From assembly GCA_000953695.1 (NCBI GenBank), contig LN554846.1, positions 992,001-1,056,000 of the forward strand: a stretch of DNA of 64,000 nt, read 5' to 3'. Shown in pieces: positions 7,175 through 15,067 of the stretch (positions within the stretch are counted from its first letter, which is position 1; every line of letters begins with the position of its first letter). A model generated the notes under the pieces. That model was not told the origin of the DNA. It saw only the letters and a list, made by a program, of their open reading frames with translations, and made no database searches. The DNA is from Aliivibrio wodanis (GTDB lineage Bacteria > Pseudomonadota > Gammaproteobacteria > Enterobacterales > Vibrionaceae). A program made the translations under genes and the position numbers.

Positions 7175-9369
7175 TAGATGCGCACACAAAACTGGACACT
7201 CGAATTCAACAATGGATTTTTAATCAAGGTTGGTACAACCTTCGTGAGATTCAGTGTAAGGCAATAGCCCCAATTCTGGCAGGGGATACAGATGTATTAA
7301 TTAGCGCTTCTACAGCTGCAGGTAAAACAGAAGCCTTTTTCTTGCCTGCAATAAGCAAGATGATAAACGGTGAACAAAGTGGTGTAAGCATTTTGTATAT
7401 CAGTCCTTTGAAGGCACTTATTAATGACCAGGATCGTCGTTTAGAAAGTCTTGTAGATCTTATCGGTCTAAATGTGACCCCTTGGCATGGTGATAGCTCC
7501 AAAGGCCGAAAAAATAAGCTCAAGAAGTCACCTTCTGGTATTGTTTTAATCACACCTGAGTCGTTAGAGTCGATGTTAATAAGGGATTCGGGATGGGTAA
7601 AGCTGGCGTTTTCTAAATTGGACCATATCGTTATCGATGAATTCCATGCCTTTTTGGGGACAGAGCGAGGCCATCATCTTGTTTCACTGCTTCATCGATT
7701 AGAGCACTTATTAGGACGTTTAAAATCCCCGATTCCTAGGACTGCATTAAGTGCAACGCTAGGCAATATTGAAGACGTGCCAGTACTTTTGCGCCCAAAT
7801 CAGTCATTACCTTGTCAAATTATCAGAAACTCGCAATCAACTACATCATTAAAAGTGCAAGTTAAAGGATATGTAGAACCAAAAGAAATGCGGAATGAAA
7901 GTTCTGAAAGTGCTGAGTTCCAGGTTTGTAGAGATTTATTTAAGTTTTGTAGGGGTGACAGTCACCTCGTATTTGCTAACAGCAGAAAGCGAACGGAAAG
8001 CTTAACGGCTACCTTAACTGACTTCTGTGAGGAAGCGGTCGTACCGAATGAGTTTTTCCCTCATCATGGCTCGCTTGTAAAGGAAATGCGAGAGGATCTA
8101 GAGAGAAGACTACAGAACGAGCAATTACCTACCACTGCAATCTGTACCATGACTTTAGAGCTAGGAATTGATATTGGTAAGGTTAACTCCGTGATTCAAG
8201 TTACAGCACCCCACTCAGTGTCGAGCTTGCGGCAGAGAATGGGGCGATCTGGAAGGCGCGGAGGTCCATCTGTTTTAAGGATGTTAATCACAGAAAATGA
8301 GCTTGAAAAAAACTCTGATGTTGTGAGTAAATTAAGATTACAGCTTGTCCAGTCGCTTGCCATGATAAGACTTTTAATTAGAAATAAATGGTATGAACCT
8401 GCGGATACGGATAAATATCATTTTTCAACGCTTCTTCACCAAATACTGTCTGTTGTAGCCCAATGGGGCGGCGTTAGAGCAGATCAGTTGTTTACATTAT
8501 TGTGTAAAAATGGCGTGTTTCAAAAAATCAATGCGAACCAGTTTAAAGCGCTTTTAATACACATGGGGCAGCAAGACCTGATCACGCAGTTAGGGAGTGG
8601 TGAGTTATCTCTGGGCTTAACTGGAGAGCGTTTAGTTAATCATTATTCCTTTTATGCAGTATTTAAAACACCAGAAGAATATCGAGTTGTTAACGGTGAT
8701 AAAACGCTTGGTTCATTGCCTGTAGATTCTTTAATAATGACAGGGCAGCACATAGTATTTGGAGGAAAACGCTGGAAGGTTTTAGATGTAGACCCAGACA
8801 AAAAAGTTATTAGTGTAGAGTATGCTCGCGGTGGTCAAGCACCTAAGTTTGGAGGTGGTGGTTTAACCATTCATGATGAAATCAGAAAGGAAATGTTCAA
8901 TATCTTATTAGATGGCGACTATCGAATCTCGATAGGCAGTCAAAAAGTTGATTTTGTTGACACTACCGCAAAAGAGTTATTCACTGAAAGTGTTGAATAT
9001 TTTAATGCAGCAGGGTTAGCAAAAAAGTCTATCCTGCAAGTTGGAAAATCAACATGTATTTTTACATGGATGGGTGACAAAGTAGTAAATACGATTGCGG
9101 CGCTGCTTATTAACTTAGGCTATGAAGTTGGGAATTTTGCTGGCGTGTTGATAATTGAAGATGCGAAAGAAGAAAGTATAGAAATATCACTTAAACAACT
9201 TTTGCTAGATTCATTACCCACAGAACAATCATTAGCCAACTCTGTACGTGATAAATGCATAGATAAATTTGATGAGTACCTTCCTGAAGATATTCTCGCA
9301 TTAAACTTTGGTTCGGCTACTTTTAATATAGAAAAGGCAAGGCTTTGGCTAAAAAATTTTGATGGCTGA
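7171..9369 (+). CDS. DEAD/DEAH-box (Lhr/BrxHI-like) superfamily 2 helicase
   Basis: This 732-residue helicase has the full motif set: motif I ASTAAGKT (about residues 45-52), Ia SPLKAL, Ib TPESLE, II DEFH (about 156-159), III SATL, IV FANSRKRTE, V TLELGIDIG, and VI QRMGRSGRR (about 354-362). A C-terminal region of about 300 residues follows, as in Lhr/BrxHI-type helicases. The start overlaps the stop of the ATPase gene (ATGA). No methylase, PglZ or other BREX gene is nearby, so this is not a complete BREX system. I infer that the helicase works with the BrxD-like ATPase and the TerB protein on nucleic acid. A terminator at 9391-9414 follows within a duplicated secF tail. Confidence 0.88.
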   Translation: MIDAHTKLDTRIQQWIFNQGWYNLREIQCKAIAPILAGDTDVLISASTAAGKTEAFFLPAISKMINGEQSGVSILYISPLKALINDQDRRLESLVDLIGLNVTPWHGDSSKGRKNKLKKSPSGIVLITPESLESMLIRDSGWVKLAFSKLDHIVIDEFHAFLGTERGHHLVSLLHRLEHLLGRLKSPIPRTALSATLGNIEDVPVLLRPNQSLPCQIIRNSQSTTSLKVQVKGYVEPKEMRNESSESAEFQVCRDLFKFCRGDSHLVFANSRKRTESLTATLTDFCEEAVVPNEFFPHHGSLVKEMREDLERRLQNEQLPTTAICTMTLELGIDIGKVNSVIQVTAPHSVSSLRQRMGRSGRRGGPSVLRMLITENELEKNSDVVSKLRLQLVQSLAMIRLLIRNKWYEPADTDKYHFSTLLHQILSVVAQWGGVRADQLFTLLCKNGVFQKINANQFKALLIHMGQQDLITQLGSGELSLGLTGERLVNHYSFYAVFKTPEEYRVVNGDKTLGSLPVDSLIMTGQHIVFGGKRWKVLDVDPDKKVISVEYARGGQAPKFGGGGLTIHDEIRKEMFNILLDGDYRISIGSQKVDFVDTTAKELFTESVEYFNAAGLAKKSILQVGKSTCIFTWMGDKVVNTIAALLINLGYEVGNFAGVLIIEDAKEESIEISLKQLLLDSLPTEQSLANSVRDKCIDKFDEYLPEDILALNFGSATFNIEKARLWLKNFDG

Positions 9370-9377
9370 GTAAACCT

Positions 9378-9487
9378 GATCCCCCAACATCAGCCGCATT
9401 CTCTGCGGCTTTTTACTATCTATCTAAACCAATCCTTACGGTTCTTCAGAAATAGGTTCTGGCTTGTAGTGTTCTGAATTCAAACCA
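9378..9487. repeat. diverged copy of the secF 3' end and terminator (left direct repeat)
   Basis: These 110 bases align to 11555-11665 with about 11 mismatches and one single-base indel, in the same orientation. Read on the minus strand, the secF frame is preserved for its last 16 codons (GLNSEHYKPEPISEEP then stop), against GLNSDHYKPKPISEEP in the real gene. Homology begins 8 bases after the helicase stop, inside the arm of the secF terminator, and fades beyond 9487. With the right copy it brackets the ATPase/TOPRIM pair. Confidence 0.9.
9391..9414 (+). terminator. rho-independent terminator after the helicase operon
   Basis: AGCCGC and GCGGCT arms around a short loop are followed by TTTTT. 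It lies inside the left secF-tail repeat, so the operon appears to use a terminator borrowed from the secF flank. Confidence 0.75.
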
Positions 9488-9606
9488 CATCACTCAATAA
9501 GTCTTGGATTTGTACCTCGCTCCAATTTTGCCGTAAAAAAATTACGGCACTGTTGGTGGTGTGCTATAGTTAACACTGTTAATTTCTTTAATACTGGATA
9601 ATCAAG

Positions 9607-10719
9607 ATGCTCGCTAAACTTGTCGTCAAAAATTTTCGTAACTTTGAAAACTGGTTTGAGATCGATCTCAAAAGTGATCGCTCGTATGAATTCAGCAAGC
9701 ATGCAGTGCAAAATGAAATCGTTAAGCATGGTGTTATTTACGGCATTAATGGTGAGGGTAAGTCAAACCTTGGGCTTGCCATTATTGATGTCACGAGCCA
9801 TCTAACAGATAACAATCTTCAGGCAGGATTGAGCACGAACTACTTAAATGCAAACTCGAAAGATAAACTGGCTGAATTTAAATATCAGTTTGATTTTGAT
9901 GGTATTGAGGTACTTTATAATTATGGCAAAGAAAAATGCACGACAACCGTTTATGAAAAACTGATCATTGATGGTGTTGAGGTCGTTAATTTTGATCGCA
10001 GAGTCTCATCCATTGCAGACTTTAACCTACCAGGTTCAGAGACATTAAAGAACGATTTTGAAGGAAAGGATATTTCACCGGTTAAGTATATAAAGTCAAA
10101 CGCATTACTTGATGATCATGTTATTAATAATGCCTTCGATACGTTTATGAAGTTTGTTGATGGCATGGTGTTTTTTAGAACGCTTTCTAAGCTTCAAGAG
10201 TTTTATGGCCAGCCAACAGGTAAGCAGCGTGTTTCCCAAGCTATTATTGAGCAAGGCAAACTCAAAGACTTTGAAACATTTCTTAATGATTCAGGAGTGG
10301 CTTGTAAGCTGAAACAATCGGGTGCTGAGAATGAAGAGATTATTGAGTTTGATTTCGGTGAACGCAGCATTGAATTTTCTCAAGCGGCTTCAACTGGGAC
10401 GATCTCTCTTGGTAATTTTTATTATTGGTATTTAAAGCTTACCTCTGGTGAAATCTCATTTGCGTATATTGATGAGTTCGATGCGTATTATCATTTTAAC
10501 TTATCACAACATATTGTTGAGCGCATAGCAAAGACGAGTTGCCAATCCCTTATGACAACTCATAACAGTACATTGATGTCTAATAATATTTTAAGACCAG
10601 ATTGCTATTTTGTTCTAGCCAAGCAAAAACTAAATCCTCTTTATAACTTAACTGATAGAGAGATCAGAAAAGCGCATAATTTAGAGAAAATGTATCGCTC
10701 TGGAGCTTTTGATGAGTAG
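9607..10719 (+). CDS. OLD/RloA/AAA15-like ATPase
   Basis: This 370-residue ABC/SMC-type ATPase has the N-terminal LVVKNFRNF of RecF/OLD-like proteins, Walker A GINGEGKSN (about residues 45-53), Walker B AYIDEFDAYYH (about 285-295) and an H-loop TTHNST (about 317-322). ATPases of this class work with a nuclease or TOPRIM partner in anti-phage systems such as PARIS, Gabija, AbiL and the RloA/RloB type. Here the partner is the next gene, whose start overlaps this stop by eight bases. The upstream region has no clear ribosome-binding site, but ATG at 9607 leaves an intact N-terminal strand. The exact system name cannot be fixed from sequence alone. The pair sits between two copies of the secF 3' end, pointing to a transferred module. 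Confidence 0.8.
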   Translation: MLAKLVVKNFRNFENWFEIDLKSDRSYEFSKHAVQNEIVKHGVIYGINGEGKSNLGLAIIDVTSHLTDNNLQAGLSTNYLNANSKDKLAEFKYQFDFDGIEVLYNYGKEKCTTTVYEKLIIDGVEVVNFDRRVSSIADFNLPGSETLKNDFEGKDISPVKYIKSNALLDDHVINNAFDTFMKFVDGMVFFRTLSKLQEFYGQPTGKQRVSQAIIEQGKLKDFETFLNDSGVACKLKQSGAENEEIIEFDFGERSIEFSQAASTGTISLGNFYYWYLKLTSGEISFAYIDEFDAYYHFNLSQHIVERIAKTSCQSLMTTHNSTLMSNNILRPDCYFVLAKQKLNPLYNLTDREIRKAHNLEKMYRSGAFDE

Positions 10720-11491
10720 TTACGTTCTTTGCATATTTGAAGGGAAGCGTGCAGAGCCAAATATTACTAATAACCTTTGTGTGAACCTTCTGCAAGATGA
10801 GGACAAGGTTATTCTTAGGGCATCCTATGGTTGTAATATTTATAAATTATATGCAGAGATTGAAAAAGATCCGTATTTAGATACCTACGAACTACTGGTA
10901 GAAGAATTAATAAAGCGGCAAAAAGAAGAACAGCGTTTAGGTCGCGATTTACGTGAAGAAGAACTTGCTGTTTTAAATATTGATGATTCAAGCCTAATTA
11001 GTGATATTTATCTTATCTTTGATTATGACGCCCATTGCAGCAATGCTAATGATAAGAAATTAGTTGAAATGCTAGATAAGTTTAACAATCCGCAAGAAGA
11101 AGGACTGTTAATTGTTAGCTACCCAATGGTTGAAGCAATAAGGCATCAAAGAAGTGTTGAGTATAGAGAAGAGCTATACGCATTGAGTGAGTTTGGTAAA
11201 TATAAGAATTGGACTAACAAGGATGCCGATCTAGATAAAAAATACCATAATTGGGGTGCATATGATTTTGATACTTGGAGAGAAATCGTTGCTCAGCACC
11301 TTGCTCGCGCTAATCATTTAGTGACAAATGAACTATCACTTCCTAAGAGTCAAATTGAGCAACAAGAGATTTTCATTCAACAGCTTGATAAGCACGTTCC
11401 TAATGGCAACATTGCCGTAATTTCATCATTCCCATTAATGCTCTTTGATTATTATGGCCAAGCGTTAATGTCGAAATTACGATTTGTGTAG
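10712..11491 (+). CDS. TOPRIM-like (RloB/AriB/AbiLii-type) partner protein
   Basis: This 259-residue protein is read from ATG at 10712, which overlaps the ATPase stop (10717-10719); the TTG just before it is less likely. The N-terminus FEGKRAEPNI supplies the single acidic residue typical of TOPRIM motif I. YLIFDYDAH (about residues 99-107) resembles the TOPRIM DxD motif, and IVSYPMVEAI follows, as seen in proteins paired with OLD-like ATPases. I infer a nuclease or effector controlled by the upstream ATPase. The family assignment is tentative, since RloB, DUF4435 and AbiLii proteins share this layout. It is the last accessory gene before secF, which lies on the other strand. Confidence 0.65.
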   Translation: MSSYVLCIFEGKRAEPNITNNLCVNLLQDEDKVILRASYGCNIYKLYAEIEKDPYLDTYELLVEELIKRQKEEQRLGRDLREEELAVLNIDDSSLISDIYLIFDYDAHCSNANDKKLVEMLDKFNNPQEEGLLIVSYPMVEAIRHQRSVEYREELYALSEFGKYKNWTNKDADLDKKYHNWGAYDFDTWREIVAQHLARANHLVTNELSLPKSQIEQQEIFIQQLDKHVPNGNIAVISSFPLMLFDYYGQALMSKLRFV

Positions 11492-11536
11492 AGTTATATT
11501 TATTAGTTGAAGTGACTTTTCCAAATCCACAAAAAA

Positions 11537-11560
11537 GGGATCTAGCCTAAGCCAGATCCC
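11537..11560 (-). terminator. terminator of vemP-secD-secF
   Basis: On the minus strand, the arms GGGATCT and AGATCCC are followed by a T-run (TTTTTT). It lies about 55 bases after the secF stop. Only its secF-proximal arm is present in the left repeat, so the repeat boundary falls inside this hairpin. Confidence 0.75.
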
Positions 11561-11665
11561 CTCAACATCAGCCGCATTCCCTGCGGCTTTTTACTATCTA
11601 TCTAATCTAACCCTTACGGCTCTTCAGAAATAGGCTTCGGCTTATAGTGATCCGAATTCAAACCA
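11555..11665. repeat. secF 3' end and flank (right direct repeat)
   Basis: This is the native copy of the repeat at 9378-9487. It covers the last codons of secF (stop at 11614-11616) and the downstream flank, including a plus-strand hairpin (11571-11593) with AGCCGC/GCGGCT arms and a T-run that can terminate the TOPRIM gene transcript. Confidence 0.9.
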
Positions 11666-12513
11666 AAGTACTCAGGTAAACTTGTACCCACCGAGATAGA
11701 AGACCAAGTACCCGTCACGATACCGATGAACATTGCAATCGCAAAGCCTTCTAGTGGACCGCCACCTAATAACCATAAAGAACCAACAGTGATTAGAGTT
11801 GTTCCTGATGTCACCATAGTACGAGAGAAGGTTGCAGCAACCGCTTCGTTATTTACCTCTTGGATAGATAACTCAGGTTTGGCAATTAATAGCTCACGAA
11901 TTCGGTCTGCAATGATGATCGAGTCATTTAACGAGTAACCTAAAATCGCCAAAATAGCGGCTAGGGTGGTTAAGTTAAACTCCATTTGAGTCGCAGCAAA
12001 GAAGCCAAGTACAAACACGATATCGTGGGTTAGGGCAAACAAAGAGCCAGAAGCCAAACGCCATTCAAAGCGGTAGCTCAAGTACGCTAAGATAACCAAA
12101 ACTGACACCAATAAAGCCATGCCGCCTTGCTCAGTTAGCTCTTGGCCTACTTGTGGACCAACGATACTGGTATTCAATACTTGAACATCTGAATGCAGAG
12201 GAGCAAGTACCTCAGTCAGTGGTGGAAGCTCAACGCCTTTGGGTGGAATCGCATAACGCAATACCCAACGACCCGGCTCACCAGAGGCAATAACCGCCAC
12301 ATCTTGCTTAAAGCTAGCATCTAATAACGGCGCAATTTCACTGCTTGTGATTTTGCTATCAATTTGAACTTCACTCACGATACCGCCAGTAAAATCCAAG
12401 CCCCAGTTAAGGCCTTTGGTTGCTATCATCGATAATGCAAAAATCATCAAACCGATAGAAACCACACTCGTCATGTGACGCCATTTTGTTGCATTTTTCA
12501 TATTTATAAACAT
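11614..12513 (-). CDS. secF: protein translocase subunit SecF (second paralogue, SecF2 type)
   Basis: SecF with SecD forms the membrane complex that uses ion flow to pull exported proteins through SecYEG. The 299-residue protein has a first membrane segment at about residues 15-35, a periplasmic domain, then five membrane segments including SYRFEWRLASG and LGYSLNDSIIIADRIRE, a SecF hallmark. The start at 12513 has TTAGGA eight bases upstream. It lies three bases after secD. The pair is not next to yajC; a vemP-like gene precedes secD instead, which marks it as the second Vibrio SecDF set. In Vibrio the second set is reported to run when sodium is scarce. Its 3' end is duplicated at 9378-9487. 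Confidence 0.93.
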   Translation of the reverse strand: MFINMKNATKWRHMTSVVSIGLMIFALSMIATKGLNWGLDFTGGIVSEVQIDSKITSSEIAPLLDASFKQDVAVIASGEPGRWVLRYAIPPKGVELPPLTEVLAPLHSDVQVLNTSIVGPQVGQELTEQGGMALLVSVLVILAYLSYRFEWRLASGSLFALTHDIVFVLGFFAATQMEFNLTTLAAILAILGYSLNDSIIIADRIRELLIAKPELSIQEVNNEAVAATFSRTMVTSGTTLITVGSLWLLGGGPLEGFAIAMFIGIVTGTWSSISVGTSLPEYFGLNSDHYKPKPISEEP

Positions 12514-12516
12514 AAC

Positions 12517-14340
12517 TTAAATCCTAACATCATGACGAGAATCACGACCCCAAACTAAATTGATAATGGCACGTGACGCGAAGATGCCTGTGAACATACT
12601 GGTTAATAGACCTAAGCCCAGAGTTAATGCGAAGCCTTGGATAGGGCCATTACCGATAGTGTATAGAACCACCGCGGTAATCATTGTGGTGAAGTTGGCA
12701 TCGAAAATGGTACCAAATGCACTACTAAAGCCTCTATCAATCGCTTGTGCTAATGTTCGACCTTCTTTCTGTTTATCTTTAATACGTTCAAAAATAAGTA
12801 CGTTAGTATCAACCGCCATACCAACCGTTAGTACTAAACCTGCAATACCTGGAAGGGTAAGAACCGCCCCCGGAATAAGCGCAAGTAAACCAAATAGCAT
12901 TACCATGTTGCCAACAAGGGCAATGTTAGCCACCCAACCTAAACGACGATACCAAAACGCCATAAACAGTAGAGTTAGACCAAGACCAAGACCTAAAGCA
13001 GCAAAACCATTTTGAATATTCTCAGCACCCAGTGTCGGGCCAATAGTACGCTCTTCAACGATAGTCACAGGCGCAGTTAGTGAGCCAGCACGAAGAAGTA
13101 GAGCAAGCTCTTGAGATTCTTGAAGTGAGCCAGAACCTGTGATTCTAAAGCGGCTACCAAGTTGACTTTGGATAGTTGCTACACTGATGATTTTGTTACT
13201 TTGAGTGGTTTCGCCTTTGCTGTTACGACCGTACTCGTTGTACGACGTTGCCATTGGTTTACCAACATTGTGACGAGAGAACTCAGACATGATTTTGCCG
13301 CCTGAACTATCAAGAACAATGTTTACTTCCGCCATGCCCATTTCGCCTAAGCTTGCACGAGCATCAACAATATGGTCACCACTTAGTACTGGTTTTCTAC
13401 CTACACGTACAGGGCGGCCATTCTCATCAGGAACTTCCATTGTGCTGCCAGTGCCTTGTTCTTTTACTGCATAGAAAGCAAGACTCGCGGTAGCACCGAT
13501 AACATTTTTTGCAGCAGCAGGATCTTGAACACCCGGAAGCTCGATACGAATTCGGTTTTCACCTTGACGTTGAACTAAGGCTTCAGTGATACCTAATTCT
13601 TCAATACGGCTACGCATGGTTTGTAAGTTTTGTTGAACCGTAAGGTTACGAACCGCAATTTTTTCTTCTTCTTTTAGTGTTAGCTTAAGATCAAAGCCGT
13701 CACCGTTTGAGATTTGCCAAGTAGGGTAGTTTTTATGGATAAACTCACGAGCAGCGTGGCTTGCTTCTTTAGATGGAAGGCGAACCACTAAGCTATCAGT
13801 GCCTTCTTTTTGCATACGAACTGAACGAATACGCTCTTCACGTAACTCTTGTTTTAAAGAATCTGAAAGCTCATTACGTTGTGCTTGGAAAACTTGGTTT
13901 ACATCAACATCGAGTAAGAATTGCACACCGCCACGTAAATCCAAACCAAGTTTGATTGGTTCAAATCCCATATTTTGTAACCAAGCAGGAGCTGCTGGCG
14001 CTAAAGATAACGCAATCGTTGTGCCTTTTTGGTCTTCGTCAATGACGCTACCAAGTACACTTTTTGCTTTTGCTTGCTGTGCTTCATCTTGCAAAATAAC
14101 GATGGTTTTATCGCCTTTTTGTTCAATGCGTTTAACGATTATTCCTTGGTCGGTTAACGTATTTTGTAATTGAACAATAGAAGGAATTTGTCCGTCTTTA
14201 TTGGTGATTTGAACGGCAGCATCTTCACCATACCAAGTAGGGATAGCGCTTAATAATAAAATAATAAGGGTCGTAATAAGAACAACGTATTTCCATTTTG
14301 AATAATGGTTTAGTCGTTGTATCGGTTGTTTTCTTTGCAT
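12517..14340 (-). CDS. secD: protein translocase subunit SecD (second paralogue, SecD2 type)
   Basis: This 607-residue SecD has an N-terminal membrane segment (about residues 17-35), a large periplasmic P1 domain including the GLDLRGGVQFLLDVD stretch, and five C-terminal membrane segments with VDTNVLIFERIKDKQKEG, typical of the SecD channel region. The start ATG at 14340 is preceded by GAGGTG. That ribosome-binding site can pair with the region of the vemP stop (see 14344-14454), so translation is expected to depend on events at vemP. The nearby secF is co-transcribed. The unusual feature is regulation through an upstream arrest-peptide gene in place of the standard yajC-secD-secF order. Confidence 0.95.
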   Translation of the reverse strand: MQRKQPIQRLNHYSKWKYVVLITTLIILLLSAIPTWYGEDAAVQITNKDGQIPSIVQLQNTLTDQGIIVKRIEQKGDKTIVILQDEAQQAKAKSVLGSVIDEDQKGTTIALSLAPAAPAWLQNMGFEPIKLGLDLRGGVQFLLDVDVNQVFQAQRNELSDSLKQELREERIRSVRMQKEGTDSLVVRLPSKEASHAAREFIHKNYPTWQISNGDGFDLKLTLKEEEKIAVRNLTVQQNLQTMRSRIEELGITEALVQRQGENRIRIELPGVQDPAAAKNVIGATASLAFYAVKEQGTGSTMEVPDENGRPVRVGRKPVLSGDHIVDARASLGEMGMAEVNIVLDSSGGKIMSEFSRHNVGKPMATSYNEYGRNSKGETTQSNKIISVATIQSQLGSRFRITGSGSLQESQELALLLRAGSLTAPVTIVEERTIGPTLGAENIQNGFAALGLGLGLTLLFMAFWYRRLGWVANIALVGNMVMLFGLLALIPGAVLTLPGIAGLVLTVGMAVDTNVLIFERIKDKQKEGRTLAQAIDRGFSSAFGTIFDANFTTMITAVVLYTIGNGPIQGFALTLGLGLLTSMFTGIFASRAIINLVWGRDSRHDVRI

Positions 14341-14343
14341 AAT

Positions 14344-14454
14344 AATTTCACCTCACATACGAAGTTGCGTATGCGAAAAAGTCACAAATCTAGTTAGTTC
14401 GCAATAAACGAATAATAACTAAGTGATAAATCAATGGATTTTGAGTGTGAAATT
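14344..14454 (-). promoter_or_regulatory. vemP-secD leader pairing that can hide the secD ribosome-binding site
   Basis: On the minus-strand RNA, bases at 14447-14454, overlapping the vemP stop, are perfectly complementary to 14344-14351, which overlap the secD ribosome-binding site (GAGGTG, 14349-14354). A separate hairpin CATACG/CGTATG (14356-14361 with 14368-14373) sits directly before that site. The layout matches the Vibrio mechanism in which a ribosome stalled on vemP opens a structure and frees the secD2 start. Pairing was found by eye. Confidence 0.65.
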
Positions 14455-14995
14455 AAGAGTGTGGGTATAACCGCTGGCTGTAGAGAAGGTTACTTTCCTT
14501 CCAAGCCGAAATTCGAGAAGTAGATGAATAGGTATTTAATGCCCAATTGACCGTTGGTTTTGGTTTTTCTTGATAACCAATGGTTAATTGTTCAGAGGGA
14601 ATAGCAGGGATCTCTAACGCCAGTTCATAAACCGGAAAGACTTCTTCTGGCTCATGGCGCGCCAAGTTCGCCATACGAGAAGCGTAGGCGATGCCTAAAT
14701 TTACATCGTGGCTTTGAGAGGCGCTTTTAGAATGTAATGTCGTCGAGTCTGTTTGAGCACTATCGATGTTGCAAGTAACAAAATCAATAGATTGGATATG
14801 AGAGTTATCAACGGAAATCGTTACTGGAACCGTAGAGTGCTGTTCAATTGTCAGCTCTACAAAGTGGCTGTCGTCGTTTTGATGATATGCAGATGCCTGA
14901 GCAAGCGAACTTACCCCAAAGCAAAGACAAATTATCAATAATCGAAACAGTTGAACCACGAAAAATCCAATAATGATGTTAATAGACCATCGCAT
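14453..14995 (-). CDS. vemP: VemP-like secretion-monitoring arrest peptide
   Basis: This 180-residue protein has a long hydrophobic N-terminus ending in AQASA, a signal peptide. Its C-terminus, SRISAWKESNLLY at residues 160-172, closely resembles the arrest segment of V. alginolyticus VemP as I recall it (HRISGWKETNAMY), with the key Trp at residue 165. Only 15 residues follow that Trp, about the same distance as in VemP. VemP stalls its own ribosome unless it is being exported, and stalling raises secDF2 translation. The gene sits just upstream of secD-secF on the same strand, as expected. The middle of the protein is not conserved enough to recognise. The start is uncertain: the nearest AAGG is 14 bases upstream. 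A plausible alternative name is an uncharacterised exported protein, but the motif and the position make VemP likely. Confidence 0.8.
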   Translation of the reverse strand: MRWSINIIIGFFVVQLFRLLIICLCFGVSSLAQASAYHQNDDSHFVELTIEQHSTVPVTISVDNSHIQSIDFVTCNIDSAQTDSTTLHSKSASQSHDVNLGIAYASRMANLARHEPEEVFPVYELALEIPAIPSEQLTIGYQEKPKPTVNWALNTYSSTSRISAWKESNLLYSQRLYPHS

Positions 14996-15067
14996 CGTAT
15001 TCGATGAATGACCTTACTGGCAAGTGAAATTAATAAATTCAGAAAAATTGATGTAATTTTAGTGAAA

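Noticed and set aside
3583-9369. Complete BREX locus
   Set aside because: The ATPase and helicase resemble BrxD and BrxHI, but PglZ, the methylase, BrxC and BrxL are all absent within the window.
9490-9729. A 79-codon minus-strand frame next to the OLD-like gene
   Set aside because: It runs antisense to the ATPase start into the secF-tail remnant and has no ribosome-binding site.
11614-14340. Standard yajC-secD-secF operon
   Set aside because: No yajC lies upstream; a vemP-like gene does, fitting the second SecDF set.
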